Below, piece after piece: positions 18,543 to 26,314 of a stretch of DNA of 35,508 nt. Origin of the DNA: Dysgonomonas sp. 520 (GTDB lineage: Bacteria > Bacteroidota > Bacteroidia > Bacteroidales > Dysgonomonadaceae). The DNA is taken from NCBI RefSeq assembly GCF_010501095.1, contig NZ_QVMP01000016.1, positions 83,257 to 118,764 on the forward strand, read 5' to 3'. A program made the translations under genes and the position numbers. Numbering within the stretch: the stretch's first letter is position 1; each line of letters opens with the position of its first letter. Below the pieces are notes generated by a model. It saw nothing but the letters and a program-made list of their open reading frames with translations. It ran no database searches and was not told the origin of the DNA.

Positions 18543-19346
18543 ATGGAAAGATTTTCATCAAATAAAGAAATAATTTCGGCCAAACAGTTTGCCAATTTCG
18601 GTTTAGATGTTGGCACTTATCTTTTGGCTTCGGGTGCTCATTGCGGTAGGCTCGATACGAATATAAAGCGTATGGCCGTGAGGTGGGGATTTAATGTAGA
18701 ATTGAACCCTACTTTCAGGGGACTGTTGATTTCCGTTCAAAACATGAGGGATGAGTCGGACACGATTACCCTTTTCCGTGAATCGCCGGGTCATAATGTT
18801 CATTTGGCTATTTTGACGGAGGTGAGCCAGCTTTCGTGGAAAGTGTATGACAAGTGCCTCGCTTTTGACGAAACGGTGCGTGCCTTTGAGGATATTAAGA
18901 ACAAGAAACACTACAATTGTTGGATTATTGCCTTTGCTGTGGGATTGGCTTGCGCAGGACTTTGTTTGTTGTCTAAAGGTGATTATTATAATGCTGCGGT
19001 TGCATGGATCGGAGCCTTTATGGGTTCTGTTTTGCGCTACAAAATATCGAAGTATAAGTATAATAATATGATTGCCATTGGTATAGCGGCTTTCGTTACA
19101 ACCCTCGTTACAGGTCTGGGTGCAATATATGGAATCGGGACTAATACCGAGACGGCTATGGCTACGGCGGTTCTTTACCTGATTCCGGGTGTTCCGCTCA
19201 TAAACTGTGTGATAGATTTGATAGAAGGCTATTTATCGTCATCCATAAACAGAGCTTTGTTCGCCGCATTTGTCTTGTTGTGTATTGCTGCCGGTATGAC
19301 GCTGTGTATTACTCTTTTAGGTATTGATAACTTTCAAATATCGTAG
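18543..19346 (+). CDS. Threonine/serine exporter subunit, ThrE N-terminal half
   Basis: The 267-residue protein matches the N-terminal half of ThrE-type exporters (ThrE / DUF1212 family). A soluble domain (1-118; DVGTYLLASGAHCGRLDTNI, then WGFNVELNP) is followed by about five membrane helices (120-262) with the signature LYLIPGVPLINCVIDLIEG near 217-235. In Corynebacterium the exporter is one chain; in Bacteroidota it is commonly split into two genes, as here with the downstream partner 7 bases away. The pair would export threonine, serine or related compounds across the inner membrane. The start ATG follows an A-rich AAAAAAAGG. Confidence 0.9.
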   Translation: MERFSSNKEIISAKQFANFGLDVGTYLLASGAHCGRLDTNIKRMAVRWGFNVELNPTFRGLLISVQNMRDESDTITLFRESPGHNVHLAILTEVSQLSWKVYDKCLAFDETVRAFEDIKNKKHYNCWIIAFAVGLACAGLCLLSKGDYYNAAVAWIGAFMGSVLRYKISKYKYNNMIAIGIAAFVTTLVTGLGAIYGIGTNTETAMATAVLYLIPGVPLINCVIDLIEGYLSSSINRALFAAFVLLCIAAGMTLCITLLGIDNFQIS

Positions 19347-19353
19347 GCTTGCT

Positions 19354-19884
19354 ATGGATCTGATTTTTGCTGTTTTAAGGGACTTTGTTATTGCTTTTGT
19401 TGTTGCGGTTTGCTGGGGAATACTTTTTGGTACGCCTAAAAAGATTCTGCTGATTGCCGGACTGGTGGGAGGTATGGGGCATTGCATTCGCTTCATTTTG
19501 TTGCAGTTGGGCTTCGGACTGATTTCAGCTACTCTTGCCGGATCGGTTGCGATTGGTCTTGTTGGTATTTTTGTGGCGCATAAGGTTCATAATCCGCCGG
19601 TTGTTTTCACTATGCCAGCTTGTATAACAATGATTCCGGGAATGTTTGCTTACAGGACAATGTTGGCCGGAATAAAGATCACAGACTTGCAATCGGCAAA
19701 GTTGGAGCCGGATGTTCTATTGGTGATGACTCATAATTTCATGCTGACAATGTCTCTGCTATTCACTCTTGCCATAGGGATATGTATCGGCGCACTTCTT
19801 TTCAGAAAAACTAGCGTTAGGGATATATCACTGGCAAAGGTGCTGGAAAAAATGTCGCATATACAGCATACAAAAAAGGACTGA
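19354..19884 (+). CDS. Threonine/serine exporter subunit, ThrE C-terminal half
   Basis: The 176-residue protein is almost wholly hydrophobic with five membrane segments, and matches the ThrE_2 / DUF3815 family. It has the motif MPACITMIPGMFAYRTM (positions about 89-105), the counterpart of the LIPGVP motif in the upstream subunit. I place the start at ATG 19354, 7 bases after the upstream stop, rather than the in-frame TTG at 19324, which lies inside the upstream gene. The stop codon is embedded in the terminator hairpin at 19875-19901. It acts together with the upstream gene as one exporter. Confidence 0.9.
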   Translation: MDLIFAVLRDFVIAFVVAVCWGILFGTPKKILLIAGLVGGMGHCIRFILLQLGFGLISATLAGSVAIGLVGIFVAHKVHNPPVVFTMPACITMIPGMFAYRTMLAGIKITDLQSAKLEPDVLLVMTHNFMLTMSLLFTLAIGICIGALLFRKTSVRDISLAKVLEKMSHIQHTKKD

Positions 19885-19901
19885 AATAAGATCAGTCCTT
19901 T
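19875..19901 (+). terminator. Terminator of the exporter operon
   Basis: A perfect 10-bp stem, AAAGGACTGA (19875-19884) with TCAGTCCTTT (19892-19901) and a 7-base loop, has A-rich and T-containing flanks. The left arm includes the TGA stop of the second exporter gene. Confidence 0.85.
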
Positions 19902-19927
19902 CTGTATTTATATTGCTATGGTGTGTT

Positions 19928-20797
19928 TTAGAATATCCTGTAACTTAGCTGAAAGTTAAGCATTGGCCACCATTTCAGGTATTTTGTATAGTCGTCAATA
20001 TCAGCAAAACTGTCGTGAGCTTCTTTCATTGAGCCTACTTTTTTCCCGTTTTGTTTAATTGTGAAATCTCCTTGGTATATTGCACCCAGTTCGAACATGA
20101 AACTTACTCTGCTTTTGGGAAGGCTACGGCCGATACCAATGCCCAGATATGGTTTGAAGACATTTCCAAGTTCGAGGGTTGCATTAATATTTCCGTCGTT
20201 GATATCGATTCCATATTTATCCAATTCGAGCGTAGGCCATTTTCCGGCTGCACTTGGCAACAAGTCGTCTGTAGTTAGTCTTTCCTTTGTATCTGCATCC
20301 CTTAGATAACCATTAGCCTTTATCTTATTTTTACCAATAATGAATCCGGCAGTGAAGTGAAATATTCCATAGTTCATCGGGTGGATATCGACAAGGATAT
20401 GCCCGTTTGTTAGGCTTAATTTTCCGTCTGCTTTGTATTGTGTCTCACGTCCTAATACTTCGTACAATCTGTCATCGTCCATATCGAAAGAGAAATCTTG
20501 AGAAAAAGAGAACAGGTTAAGTCCACCTCTCAACTTGAAGTTTTTGGTAAGATTTGTTGATGCTTCTATACCATATCCCAGAGTAGATGCTCTAAGTCCG
20601 ACACCCAGATGCGAGAATGGTTTTTCCGCATTACTAGCCATCACTATTTTAGTCTCTTCAACAGTGTTGCTTGTTTCAACGCTAAGAGTTTCTAGTTGAC
20701 TGTTGATAGTTGTCATAGCCAAATCCTCGTTTGAGTTTTGAGCGGTTAAGTTTGTGATAAGAAGAAAAGAGAGTAGTCCGGTAAATAGTTTTTTCAT
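19928..20797 (-). CDS. Outer-membrane beta-barrel protein, unknown function
   Basis: The 289-residue protein has a signal peptide (M-K-K, hydrophobic 4-18, cleavage near NLTAQ). After a polar linker (20-55) come repeated amphipathic beta strands and a C-terminal phenylalanine (FQLSYRIF), the usual outer-membrane barrel signature. Its layout resembles small 8- to 10-strand barrels, but I recognise no named family. It is single and converges on the exporter operon. It is also the first gene downstream of the minus-strand cobalamin riboswitch at 21191-21421, about 400 bases away. If the transcript reads through, it could be B12-controlled; an internal promoter at 20844-20851 offers an alternative. 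Confidence 0.75.
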   Translation of the reverse strand: MKKLFTGLLSFLLITNLTAQNSNEDLAMTTINSQLETLSVETSNTVEETKIVMASNAEKPFSHLGVGLRASTLGYGIEASTNLTKNFKLRGGLNLFSFSQDFSFDMDDDRLYEVLGRETQYKADGKLSLTNGHILVDIHPMNYGIFHFTAGFIIGKNKIKANGYLRDADTKERLTTDDLLPSAAGKWPTLELDKYGIDINDGNINATLELGNVFKPYLGIGIGRSLPKSRVSFMFELGAIYQGDFTIKQNGKKVGSMKEAHDSFADIDDYTKYLKWWPMLNFQLSYRIF

Positions 20798-20843
20798 AAA
20801 TAATTACATTTTATTACTTTTTACATTTTTTATTAATTCGAGG

Positions 20844-20851
20844 CAAATGTA
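20844..20851 (-). promoter_or_regulatory. Candidate -7 box for the barrel protein
   Basis: The minus-strand TACATTTG fits TAnnTTTG, 46 bases before the ATG at 20797. No -33 TTTG is found at the expected distance, so independent transcription is possible but unproven. Confidence 0.45.
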
Positions 20852-20968
20852 CACAAAAATTATTGTTTCGGGAGGGGTTGTTTAATTAAAAATTAACCTA
20901 AATAGTATCGAGTGTTTAATGCTTGGTTTTATCTTGCTTATAATTAGTGTTTTATGTGGTGAAAATAA

Positions 20969-21058
20969 ACATAAAGCCACATTGTCGGGAAGTTTTGTCA
21001 TGTAAACCTATTTAACCTATATACTATTTCGTATACTTCCTTTTATGTGGCTTTATGT
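20969..21058. repeat. Nested palindrome with 14-bp outer arms
   Basis: The outer arms ACATAAAGCCACAT (20969-20982) and ATGTGGCTTTATGT (21045-21058) are exact inverted repeats around a 62-base spacer. Inside, GGAAGT/ACTTCC and TATAC/GTATA form further nested pairs. A third copy of the arm core (TTTTATGTGG at 20950-20959) lies just outside and could pair competitively with the left arm. It lies between the cobalamin riboswitch and the barrel gene on their shared strand. Confidence 0.75.
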
Positions 21059-21190
21059 CAGACAATCATTAAATAAATTCCGGAGAATGTAAGATTAGTG
21101 AAAGGCTTTTGACCGGAGTTATGTTTCAAATCCGATTTTTTTGCCTTTGTTCTTTAGCTTTATTTCCCGAAAGCATTAGATAATAATTTA

Positions 21191-21421
21191 TTTTGGCAGG
21201 TTTTCTGACTTGTTCCATTTTGTACGACCTTCCCGACATTCAGTTAACAGTGTGCAGTTAACAGTCAACAAAAGAGTTGATTCTGACAACTGATGACTGT
21301 CTGTCAGTGGTTTGAGTATTGTACAAAACTGTATAAGAACTTACAGCAGCGGGTCTGTTCAGGATTTGCACCTGATTCCCTTTTCAGTACGCAAATTGAA
21401 CAACTTGACGTACCACCAAAA
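21191..21421 (-). promoter_or_regulatory. Cobalamin (B12) riboswitch
   Basis: Read on the minus strand, the conserved core is complete and in order. AAAAGGGAA is followed by the GGTGCAAATCC segment and ACCCGCTGCTGTAAG (about 21350-21384). Then come CCACTG, GGGAAGG, and AAGTCAGAAAACCTGCC at the 3' end (about 21195-21211). The closing P1 helix can be seen as TTTTGG at the 5' end (21416-21421) paired with CCAAAA at the 3' end (21191-21196). Cobalamin riboswitches shut down B12 uptake or synthesis genes when adenosyl- or other cobalamins bind. Here no such gene follows within 390 bases; the next gene is an unknown outer-membrane barrel. The variable region contains a repeated CAGTTAACAGT. Confidence 0.93.
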
Positions 21422-21426
21422 CGACG

Positions 21427-21460
21427 CAAAGATAGGATAATAAATTTATATAAAAGCAAA
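21427..21460 (-). promoter_or_regulatory. Promoter of the riboswitch transcript
   Basis: The minus-strand TATCTTTG (21427-21434) is a perfect -7 box. TTTG lies 22 bases upstream (21457-21460), slightly longer than the usual spacing. The predicted start near 21420 coincides with the first base of the riboswitch P1 helix. Confidence 0.75.
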
Positions 21461-21536
21461 GAGTTGCAAGATAAAATCCTGCAACTCTTCCTCTCATTTG
21501 ATATATTGTTTTTTGAGCTAGTTTACTAACTGACAA

Positions 21537-24005
21537 TTATCTCATTACCTTAACCATTCTGTTCTTGCTTCCTTCAAATTTAAGAATATAAACACCCTTA
21601 TTCAAATTTGTAGCAGGCATTACATAACTTCCACCAACAGGCAGTTCGTAAGAAGCAACTATCTGGCCGGCAGTGTTTACTACTGACACTCTGTCAATTC
21701 CTGCGGGATAAGTCAATTTGTAAGAGTTTCCATTATATGCAACTTTCACATCTTCGACATTCAATTGCTCTATGCCACTCATCTCGCCTTGAGTAATTTT
21801 CAGGGTGACATCTGACGCATACGACGAAATCTTAATGTCGTGCGATCGTCCTTTCGAACCCGATAGCGGATTCACAGTGACGGGCAAAATGACATCGTTG
21901 GATGAGTTGATATATGTTTTACCCACAGTTATCCATTCCGGCAGGTCGTTCATTCTCCAACTATCGGAGTCGTAATAACTGGTGATAACAAATTCTTTTG
22001 TTCCTCCATCAACCGGTGCATTGTAGTTGCTGTCTTCTGTCAACATAAACGGATAAACTGCATTCATATTGAATAAGAAAGATGTATACAGACTCGGTAT
22101 TAAGGTATTAACAGAATATAAATTACCGGCGCCTCCTCCATAAGACAGGTATATGTATGCATAATTGTCAAAAGTAGGATGGGGAAGTGCTTGATAACAA
22201 GGAGCAAAAGATCTTACTTTTTTGCTGTTAAAACCAAATACTTCAACAAAGATGGCATCGTCTATTTCCAGCCATGTAAGTCTTTCTCTTCCGGTAGCAG
22301 GGTCTATCTCCTTGAATGTAAATGGAATGGAGTTGTATGCAAAACCATCAGCCGTAAAATGAGTGGCAACATCTGCTCCATAACAGGTTGAGGTTGCTAT
22401 CATATCTTGTATAACGCCGGTAGATGTGTCTACTTTATAAATGTATAACTTTAATTCAACATCCGGGTCGCCGTCAAAATTTAGACAGTGAATCCACATT
22501 TTATCGAAAGCATATTTTCTTAGAGGTTTCTCGAAAAGATTGGCAATGCCGTCAACTTTATAATAGTTTCCCCAGAATTTGTCACTGTTGCTTCCGAATA
22601 CGTAAGAATCTTCGTCAACATAGCCTATGTCGAACATGTTGTAGATATCATAGTTTCCGGCTCCCATTTCTATGGAAGTTCCGTCTCCCAAATTGAAGCC
22701 TGTACTTCCTCCATACTGAATAAGGTCTTGATTGATGGTTCCCCATTGATATGAAGATGTATATTTGTTACCCTCGGTATAGCCTGTCAAGATAGGCAGA
22801 TTTGAACTTACATAAGGATAATTTGTAACAAGATTGGTATCTGTCGACTCTACTATTTTTCCTGTCTCAGGATCGGGAACACTCCATACAAAAGACTTAC
22901 TGTCTAAGCTGGAAAAATTATACCATGTTGCATCTTCATATGCCGGAGACAGTATAAATGAATTGGTTAAAGCTGAATAGTTTTCTGAGAAACCCATGAA
23001 GAATGCACCACTCGGACGATGATACAATGGCTCTGGCATAGGAGGCGATATTATCAAGTTGTCTAAACTCATAGATTCTCCGTTAGTACCAACAAAGCGG
23101 AAAGCAATCTTTACATCCTGATTTGCATATTCCGACAAATCGACTTGTTTTCTGATCCATGTTCCATAAATGGTTTGCAGGTCAGCCAAAAGTTCTTTAT
23201 ATGTAAAAGTTTTGGCTTCGTCTGTGGCATTCCATAATTCTTTCCATGTATTGCCATCATCGTTTGTTATCAAAATTTTCAGAGTCGTATTTTCTGCGTT
23301 GAATGTCAATGTTTTGGGGTTGAGTAAGACCCATCCCGGTTTAAAACACAAGTCAAATTGAAGACGGTTATCTTCCGCAATTTTTATTTGAGGAGTGATT
23401 AGCCACTCATCTTGCTCTATTGTTTCTACGCCATTATCAATAAGTCCGATATTTATATGTGCCATAAAAACACCATCAGATGGATAGTCGCGAACTCCGG
23501 CACTGGTATACCATGTCAGATTTTGTTCTTTGGTAGGGTTCATTCCTGTTTTGCTTTCATCAACCCAGCTGCCTGGAATCCAGTCGAACATTTCTCCATC
23601 CCAACCTTCAAAACTTTCGCTAAAAGTGACTACGGGTATTTGTGGTTGAGCTTTTAGTCTCGATTTTTGATTTACAATTGATTTTTGCTCCGACTTGGTC
23701 GATGGCATTTTCATTCGTTTAACTTTTGTGCCATCTTCCAGTTCTACAATGTATATAGACGAACCGCCACCCAGCTCTTTTGCCAGAGATTCTTTTTTTA
23801 TAAGGGCATTCTCATTTAGCCGGACAGTGTTTTTTAATGTCGGAGACACTTTCCGGAAAGGGGATGTTTGAACTTTCTTTAATTTTATATCTGTATTGAG
23901 ACGTTCTTTCCCCACTGTTCTTGCCTCCGATGGCAGTAACTCTTGTTGAGCTCTGACATAAGTGTTTGCTGCAAGAAAAGCAGCTATTATTAACAGTTTT
24001 TTCAT
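21537..24005 (-). CDS. Type IX-secreted protein with choice-of-anchor J and BACON-like domains
   Basis: The 822-residue exported protein has a signal peptide (1-19, VRAQ). It carries a jelly-roll domain of the choice-of-anchor J / cleaved-adhesin type (about 128-320; FSESFEGWDGEMFDWIPGSW opens it and MSLDNLIISPP closes it). A long central region (about 330-655) has no domain I recognise. Then comes a BACON-like Ig domain (about 657-744; LPEWITV, then VTVNPLSGSKGRSHDIKISS). A type-A type IX sorting domain (745-822; VVNTAGQIV, then LNKGVYILKFEG, ending KVMR) should direct export through SprA. It is the last gene of the SusCD operon, 28 bases after the DUF4302 gene. Relatives in Porphyromonas are adhesins or protease-linked binding domains, so a surface-binding role is likely. 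Confidence 0.85.
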   Translation of the reverse strand: MKKLLIIAAFLAANTYVRAQQELLPSEARTVGKERLNTDIKLKKVQTSPFRKVSPTLKNTVRLNENALIKKESLAKELGGGSSIYIVELEDGTKVKRMKMPSTKSEQKSIVNQKSRLKAQPQIPVVTFSESFEGWDGEMFDWIPGSWVDESKTGMNPTKEQNLTWYTSAGVRDYPSDGVFMAHINIGLIDNGVETIEQDEWLITPQIKIAEDNRLQFDLCFKPGWVLLNPKTLTFNAENTTLKILITNDDGNTWKELWNATDEAKTFTYKELLADLQTIYGTWIRKQVDLSEYANQDVKIAFRFVGTNGESMSLDNLIISPPMPEPLYHRPSGAFFMGFSENYSALTNSFILSPAYEDATWYNFSSLDSKSFVWSVPDPETGKIVESTDTNLVTNYPYVSSNLPILTGYTEGNKYTSSYQWGTINQDLIQYGGSTGFNLGDGTSIEMGAGNYDIYNMFDIGYVDEDSYVFGSNSDKFWGNYYKVDGIANLFEKPLRKYAFDKMWIHCLNFDGDPDVELKLYIYKVDTSTGVIQDMIATSTCYGADVATHFTADGFAYNSIPFTFKEIDPATGRERLTWLEIDDAIFVEVFGFNSKKVRSFAPCYQALPHPTFDNYAYIYLSYGGGAGNLYSVNTLIPSLYTSFLFNMNAVYPFMLTEDSNYNAPVDGGTKEFVITSYYDSDSWRMNDLPEWITVGKTYINSSNDVILPVTVNPLSGSKGRSHDIKISSYASDVTLKITQGEMSGIEQLNVEDVKVAYNGNSYKLTYPAGIDRVSVVNTAGQIVASYELPVGGSYVMPATNLNKGVYILKFEGSKNRMVKVMR

Positions 24006-24033
24006 AAAACAGTTTTATAGTGATATATTTCTT

Positions 24034-25365
24034 TTACTTTAATACAACTTTAAACCAGTTGTTAGAATTACTCTTGCTAGTCAGTGTGAAGACTGAGGGT
24101 CTTAGAGGTGAATCGGGGGTGATTACAAAACTACCATTACATAGTTCTTTAATGAACTGGTCCATTCCTCCAATTGCCCCTCTTACTTTTTCTCCATTGA
24201 GGTCTGCTGTGCCTTTGTCTGTAAACGTGATCAGGTTTTCAGATCCTGAGATAGTCTCACTTTCAAGCATATACATACCAGGGTATGTTTGCTTGTCTAT
24301 ACCTGTGCCTTTACTGCTGGAGAATGTAAGCGCATAGCTTTCTTTGCCTTTTAGGTGCTTGATTGTTAACACAAAGCCTTCAAAGTCTTCATTGTATCCT
24401 GCCGTTTCTTTATAGTTTTTCACTATTTCGGCATAATACTGCTTGAAAGTTCCTCCTATATTATCAGCATCAATTTCCCAACCCTTTTTCCAATTGTCTT
24501 CTTTGGTAAAGAATGCTAAGAAATCGAGTCCTGTAATAGTCACACTACTTTCTTGGGCAACCAGTTCTGATTTGTTGCTGTTCAGGTTCAAAATCTGGAA
24601 TTCATTTCCATCTTTTGAATTTAAAGAATAGGTCTTTATTCCTTCCGGTGTTACGATAAAAGGAACGGATATTCCATCGCCTTCGACATAATCATCAGTG
24701 TCGTCAGTCAATAGGAAAACATGAGATTCGCCACTGTAAAGGCGATACTTACCGGACTCGGTATTAAGGTACTGATAAGGAACTTTACTGTCGAACAAAA
24801 ATTTGTCCAGATTGTATAAGTTGCCGATATATTCATCCCAATTTGTGTTTTCGCTTAAGGGACGTAGGTATATGCGTGTTCCTCTTTTCTTTCCTGCTAA
24901 TGTAATGAGGTCTTCTTTGATATCTGTGACAACAAATTCGTAATCACCTTCAAGTCCCAATCCGTTTTTGTCGTTTCCACCTTCCGGATCTTTTGGATAT
25001 GAAAATAAGTGCAATACTTCATTTTCGCTGTCAAAAGTAATTACCGGACCTTGGTCGCCAATCACGTCAAAGGTTGAGGTGGAAGTTGTTATTTGCGGAA
25101 AGTATTTGTTTTGGGCAGATACCGTTACCGAACCGTTTTTCTCGAATTTAACAAGCATTGCATATCCTCCGCCTATTGGGGTAGGGAAATATTCCATAAC
25201 CCATCCATTTGGAGCGGCTATCAAGGCTTCTTTCGAATTTTTAATAGCTTCGTTTAGGCGTTCGGCCGCTGACTTAGAGAATAAATCATCTTCTTCATTT
25301 GTACAAGATGTTATCAGCAAACCTGCACAAAGCGTCAGTATGTAAAATATATAATTTCTTTTCAT
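24034..25365 (-). CDS. DUF4302 lipoprotein
   Basis: The 443-residue protein has a lipoprotein signal (LLITSC, lipidated C21) and an N-terminal DUF4302 domain (about 25-200; hallmark AAPNGWVMEYFPTPIGGGYAMLVKFEKNGSVTV). The C-terminal 240 residues are beta-rich. DUF4302 proteins have no proven function, but they sit in SusCD operons next to zinc metallopeptidase lipoproteins, as here: it starts 4 bases after the peptidase gene. It is probably an outer-membrane surface lipoprotein that helps capture a peptide or other ligand for the SusCD pump; this is inference from context. Confidence 0.85.
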   Translation of the reverse strand: MKRNYIFYILTLCAGLLITSCTNEEDDLFSKSAAERLNEAIKNSKEALIAAPNGWVMEYFPTPIGGGYAMLVKFEKNGSVTVSAQNKYFPQITTSTSTFDVIGDQGPVITFDSENEVLHLFSYPKDPEGGNDKNGLGLEGDYEFVVTDIKEDLITLAGKKRGTRIYLRPLSENTNWDEYIGNLYNLDKFLFDSKVPYQYLNTESGKYRLYSGESHVFLLTDDTDDYVEGDGISVPFIVTPEGIKTYSLNSKDGNEFQILNLNSNKSELVAQESSVTITGLDFLAFFTKEDNWKKGWEIDADNIGGTFKQYYAEIVKNYKETAGYNEDFEGFVLTIKHLKGKESYALTFSSSKGTGIDKQTYPGMYMLESETISGSENLITFTDKGTADLNGEKVRGAIGGMDQFIKELCNGSFVITPDSPLRPSVFTLTSKSNSNNWFKVVLK

Positions 25366-25369
25366 ATAA

Positions 25370-26308
25370 TTATAAACCGTTTTCAGTAATTAATTCGCCA
25401 ATATGTTTTTGACGTTCTTGTACTTCTGCTCGCAAAGCCTCAAGGTCGACACCCCACGAATCGCTAAGCCATTGTTTAGCAATATTTAGTTTTGACTGAA
25501 TAATTGCTTGTCCATCAAGAGGGTCATCAATGGTTACCCCATTCATGTTTATTCCAGGTTTGGACGCCAAATCCAGAATGTAATTCCATTGTTCATCCGA
25601 TTTGACAATATAAGTGGCTATAACTTCCACAAAATCTTCCCTGGGTTGGCTGCTTCCGTATGGCGAAACAAAGCCTAAAGAGGCAGCTTCAGACATAGTG
25701 CGGTCTTGCCATGCAGTTGGGTTGTAATATCCCTTAGAGAATGAATCGTATTCTTTCGGATATGTTTTCTTTTGATGCAGAATGTGAGCAAACTCGTGAT
25801 GCATTGTCTGGAAATAATATTCGTTCATGAAGTCGATATTTTCTATATCCAGATCATTACATTGATACAACGATATTTTTATACCACCTTCGGCAGTACC
25901 AAGCAACACTGTTCCATGAGAAGGATTGTATGCCGGAGAACCAATCAAGTGTATGAAACGAGGTCCATGTTCTTTTAGAAAGTTTTCCGAAACAACTTTA
26001 TTGTATACATCAAACCACAAATATTTGATCAGGTATGCCATCCTTTTCGATTGTTTCAGGCTGGTAGGCGTAAGGTTGTAATCGAAGTCCGATTCAATAT
26101 CTTTCAGTTTGTAGCAAAAGTCTAAGTTGTACGGAGTACGATAGTTGTCATTCAGCCACAAGTCAAATTCGTATGTTATCGATGTTGGGTCTAACGGATC
26201 GGGATCAACATATATACTCTTTGTGAAATCATCGTCACTACAAGATGTAGAAAAGGATAAGACGAATCCTATCAACAATATATTTATAAAAAATCTTTTC
26301 ATCTTCAT
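25370..26308 (-). CDS. Putative zinc metallopeptidase lipoprotein
   Basis: The protein is 312 residues from ATG 26308. A TTG at 26314 is also in frame but less likely, and a second ATG lies at 26302. A GAGG sits upstream. It has a lipoprotein signal (FSTSC, C23) and a gluzincin-like motif, M-H-H-E-F-A-H-I-L-H, with HEFAH at 171-175. The two histidines would bind zinc and the glutamate would be the catalytic base. This matches the putative zinc-binding metallopeptidase group (Peptidase_Mx1) common in Bacteroidota SusCD loci. It begins 6 bases after susD stops. A surface peptidase beside a SusCD transporter suggests the operon handles proteins or peptides; the real substrate is unknown. Confidence 0.88.
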   Translation of the reverse strand: MKMKRFFINILLIGFVLSFSTSCSDDDFTKSIYVDPDPLDPTSITYEFDLWLNDNYRTPYNLDFCYKLKDIESDFDYNLTPTSLKQSKRMAYLIKYLWFDVYNKVVSENFLKEHGPRFIHLIGSPAYNPSHGTVLLGTAEGGIKISLYQCNDLDIENIDFMNEYYFQTMHHEFAHILHQKKTYPKEYDSFSKGYYNPTAWQDRTMSEAASLGFVSPYGSSQPREDFVEVIATYIVKSDEQWNYILDLASKPGINMNGVTIDDPLDGQAIIQSKLNIAKQWLSDSWGVDLEALRAEVQERQKHIGELITENGL

Positions 26309-26314
26309 ACTCAA

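Larger units (their letters stand above)
20798..21536. other. Long intergenic region with riboswitch and palindrome
   Basis: This 739-bp gap holds, on the minus strand and in order of transcription, a promoter (21427-21460), a cobalamin riboswitch (21191-21421), the nested palindrome (20969-21058) and a possible second promoter (20844-20851). No credible protein gene is present on either strand. Confidence 0.7.

Noticed and set aside
20882-21001. Minus-strand 39-residue ORF downstream of the riboswitch
   Set aside because: It overlaps the nested palindrome, has no ribosome binding site and no recognisable sequence; probably chance.
20969-21058. Invertible promoter bounded by the 14-bp inverted repeats
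   Set aside because: Bacteroides invertible promoters have inverted repeats of this kind, but the 62-base spacer holds no full TTTG/TAnnTTTG promoter and no site-specific recombinase gene is in the window.
21293-21529. Plus-strand 78-residue open frame
   Set aside because: It lies antisense across the cobalamin riboswitch core and its promoter; the composition is not protein-like and no signal or domain is seen.
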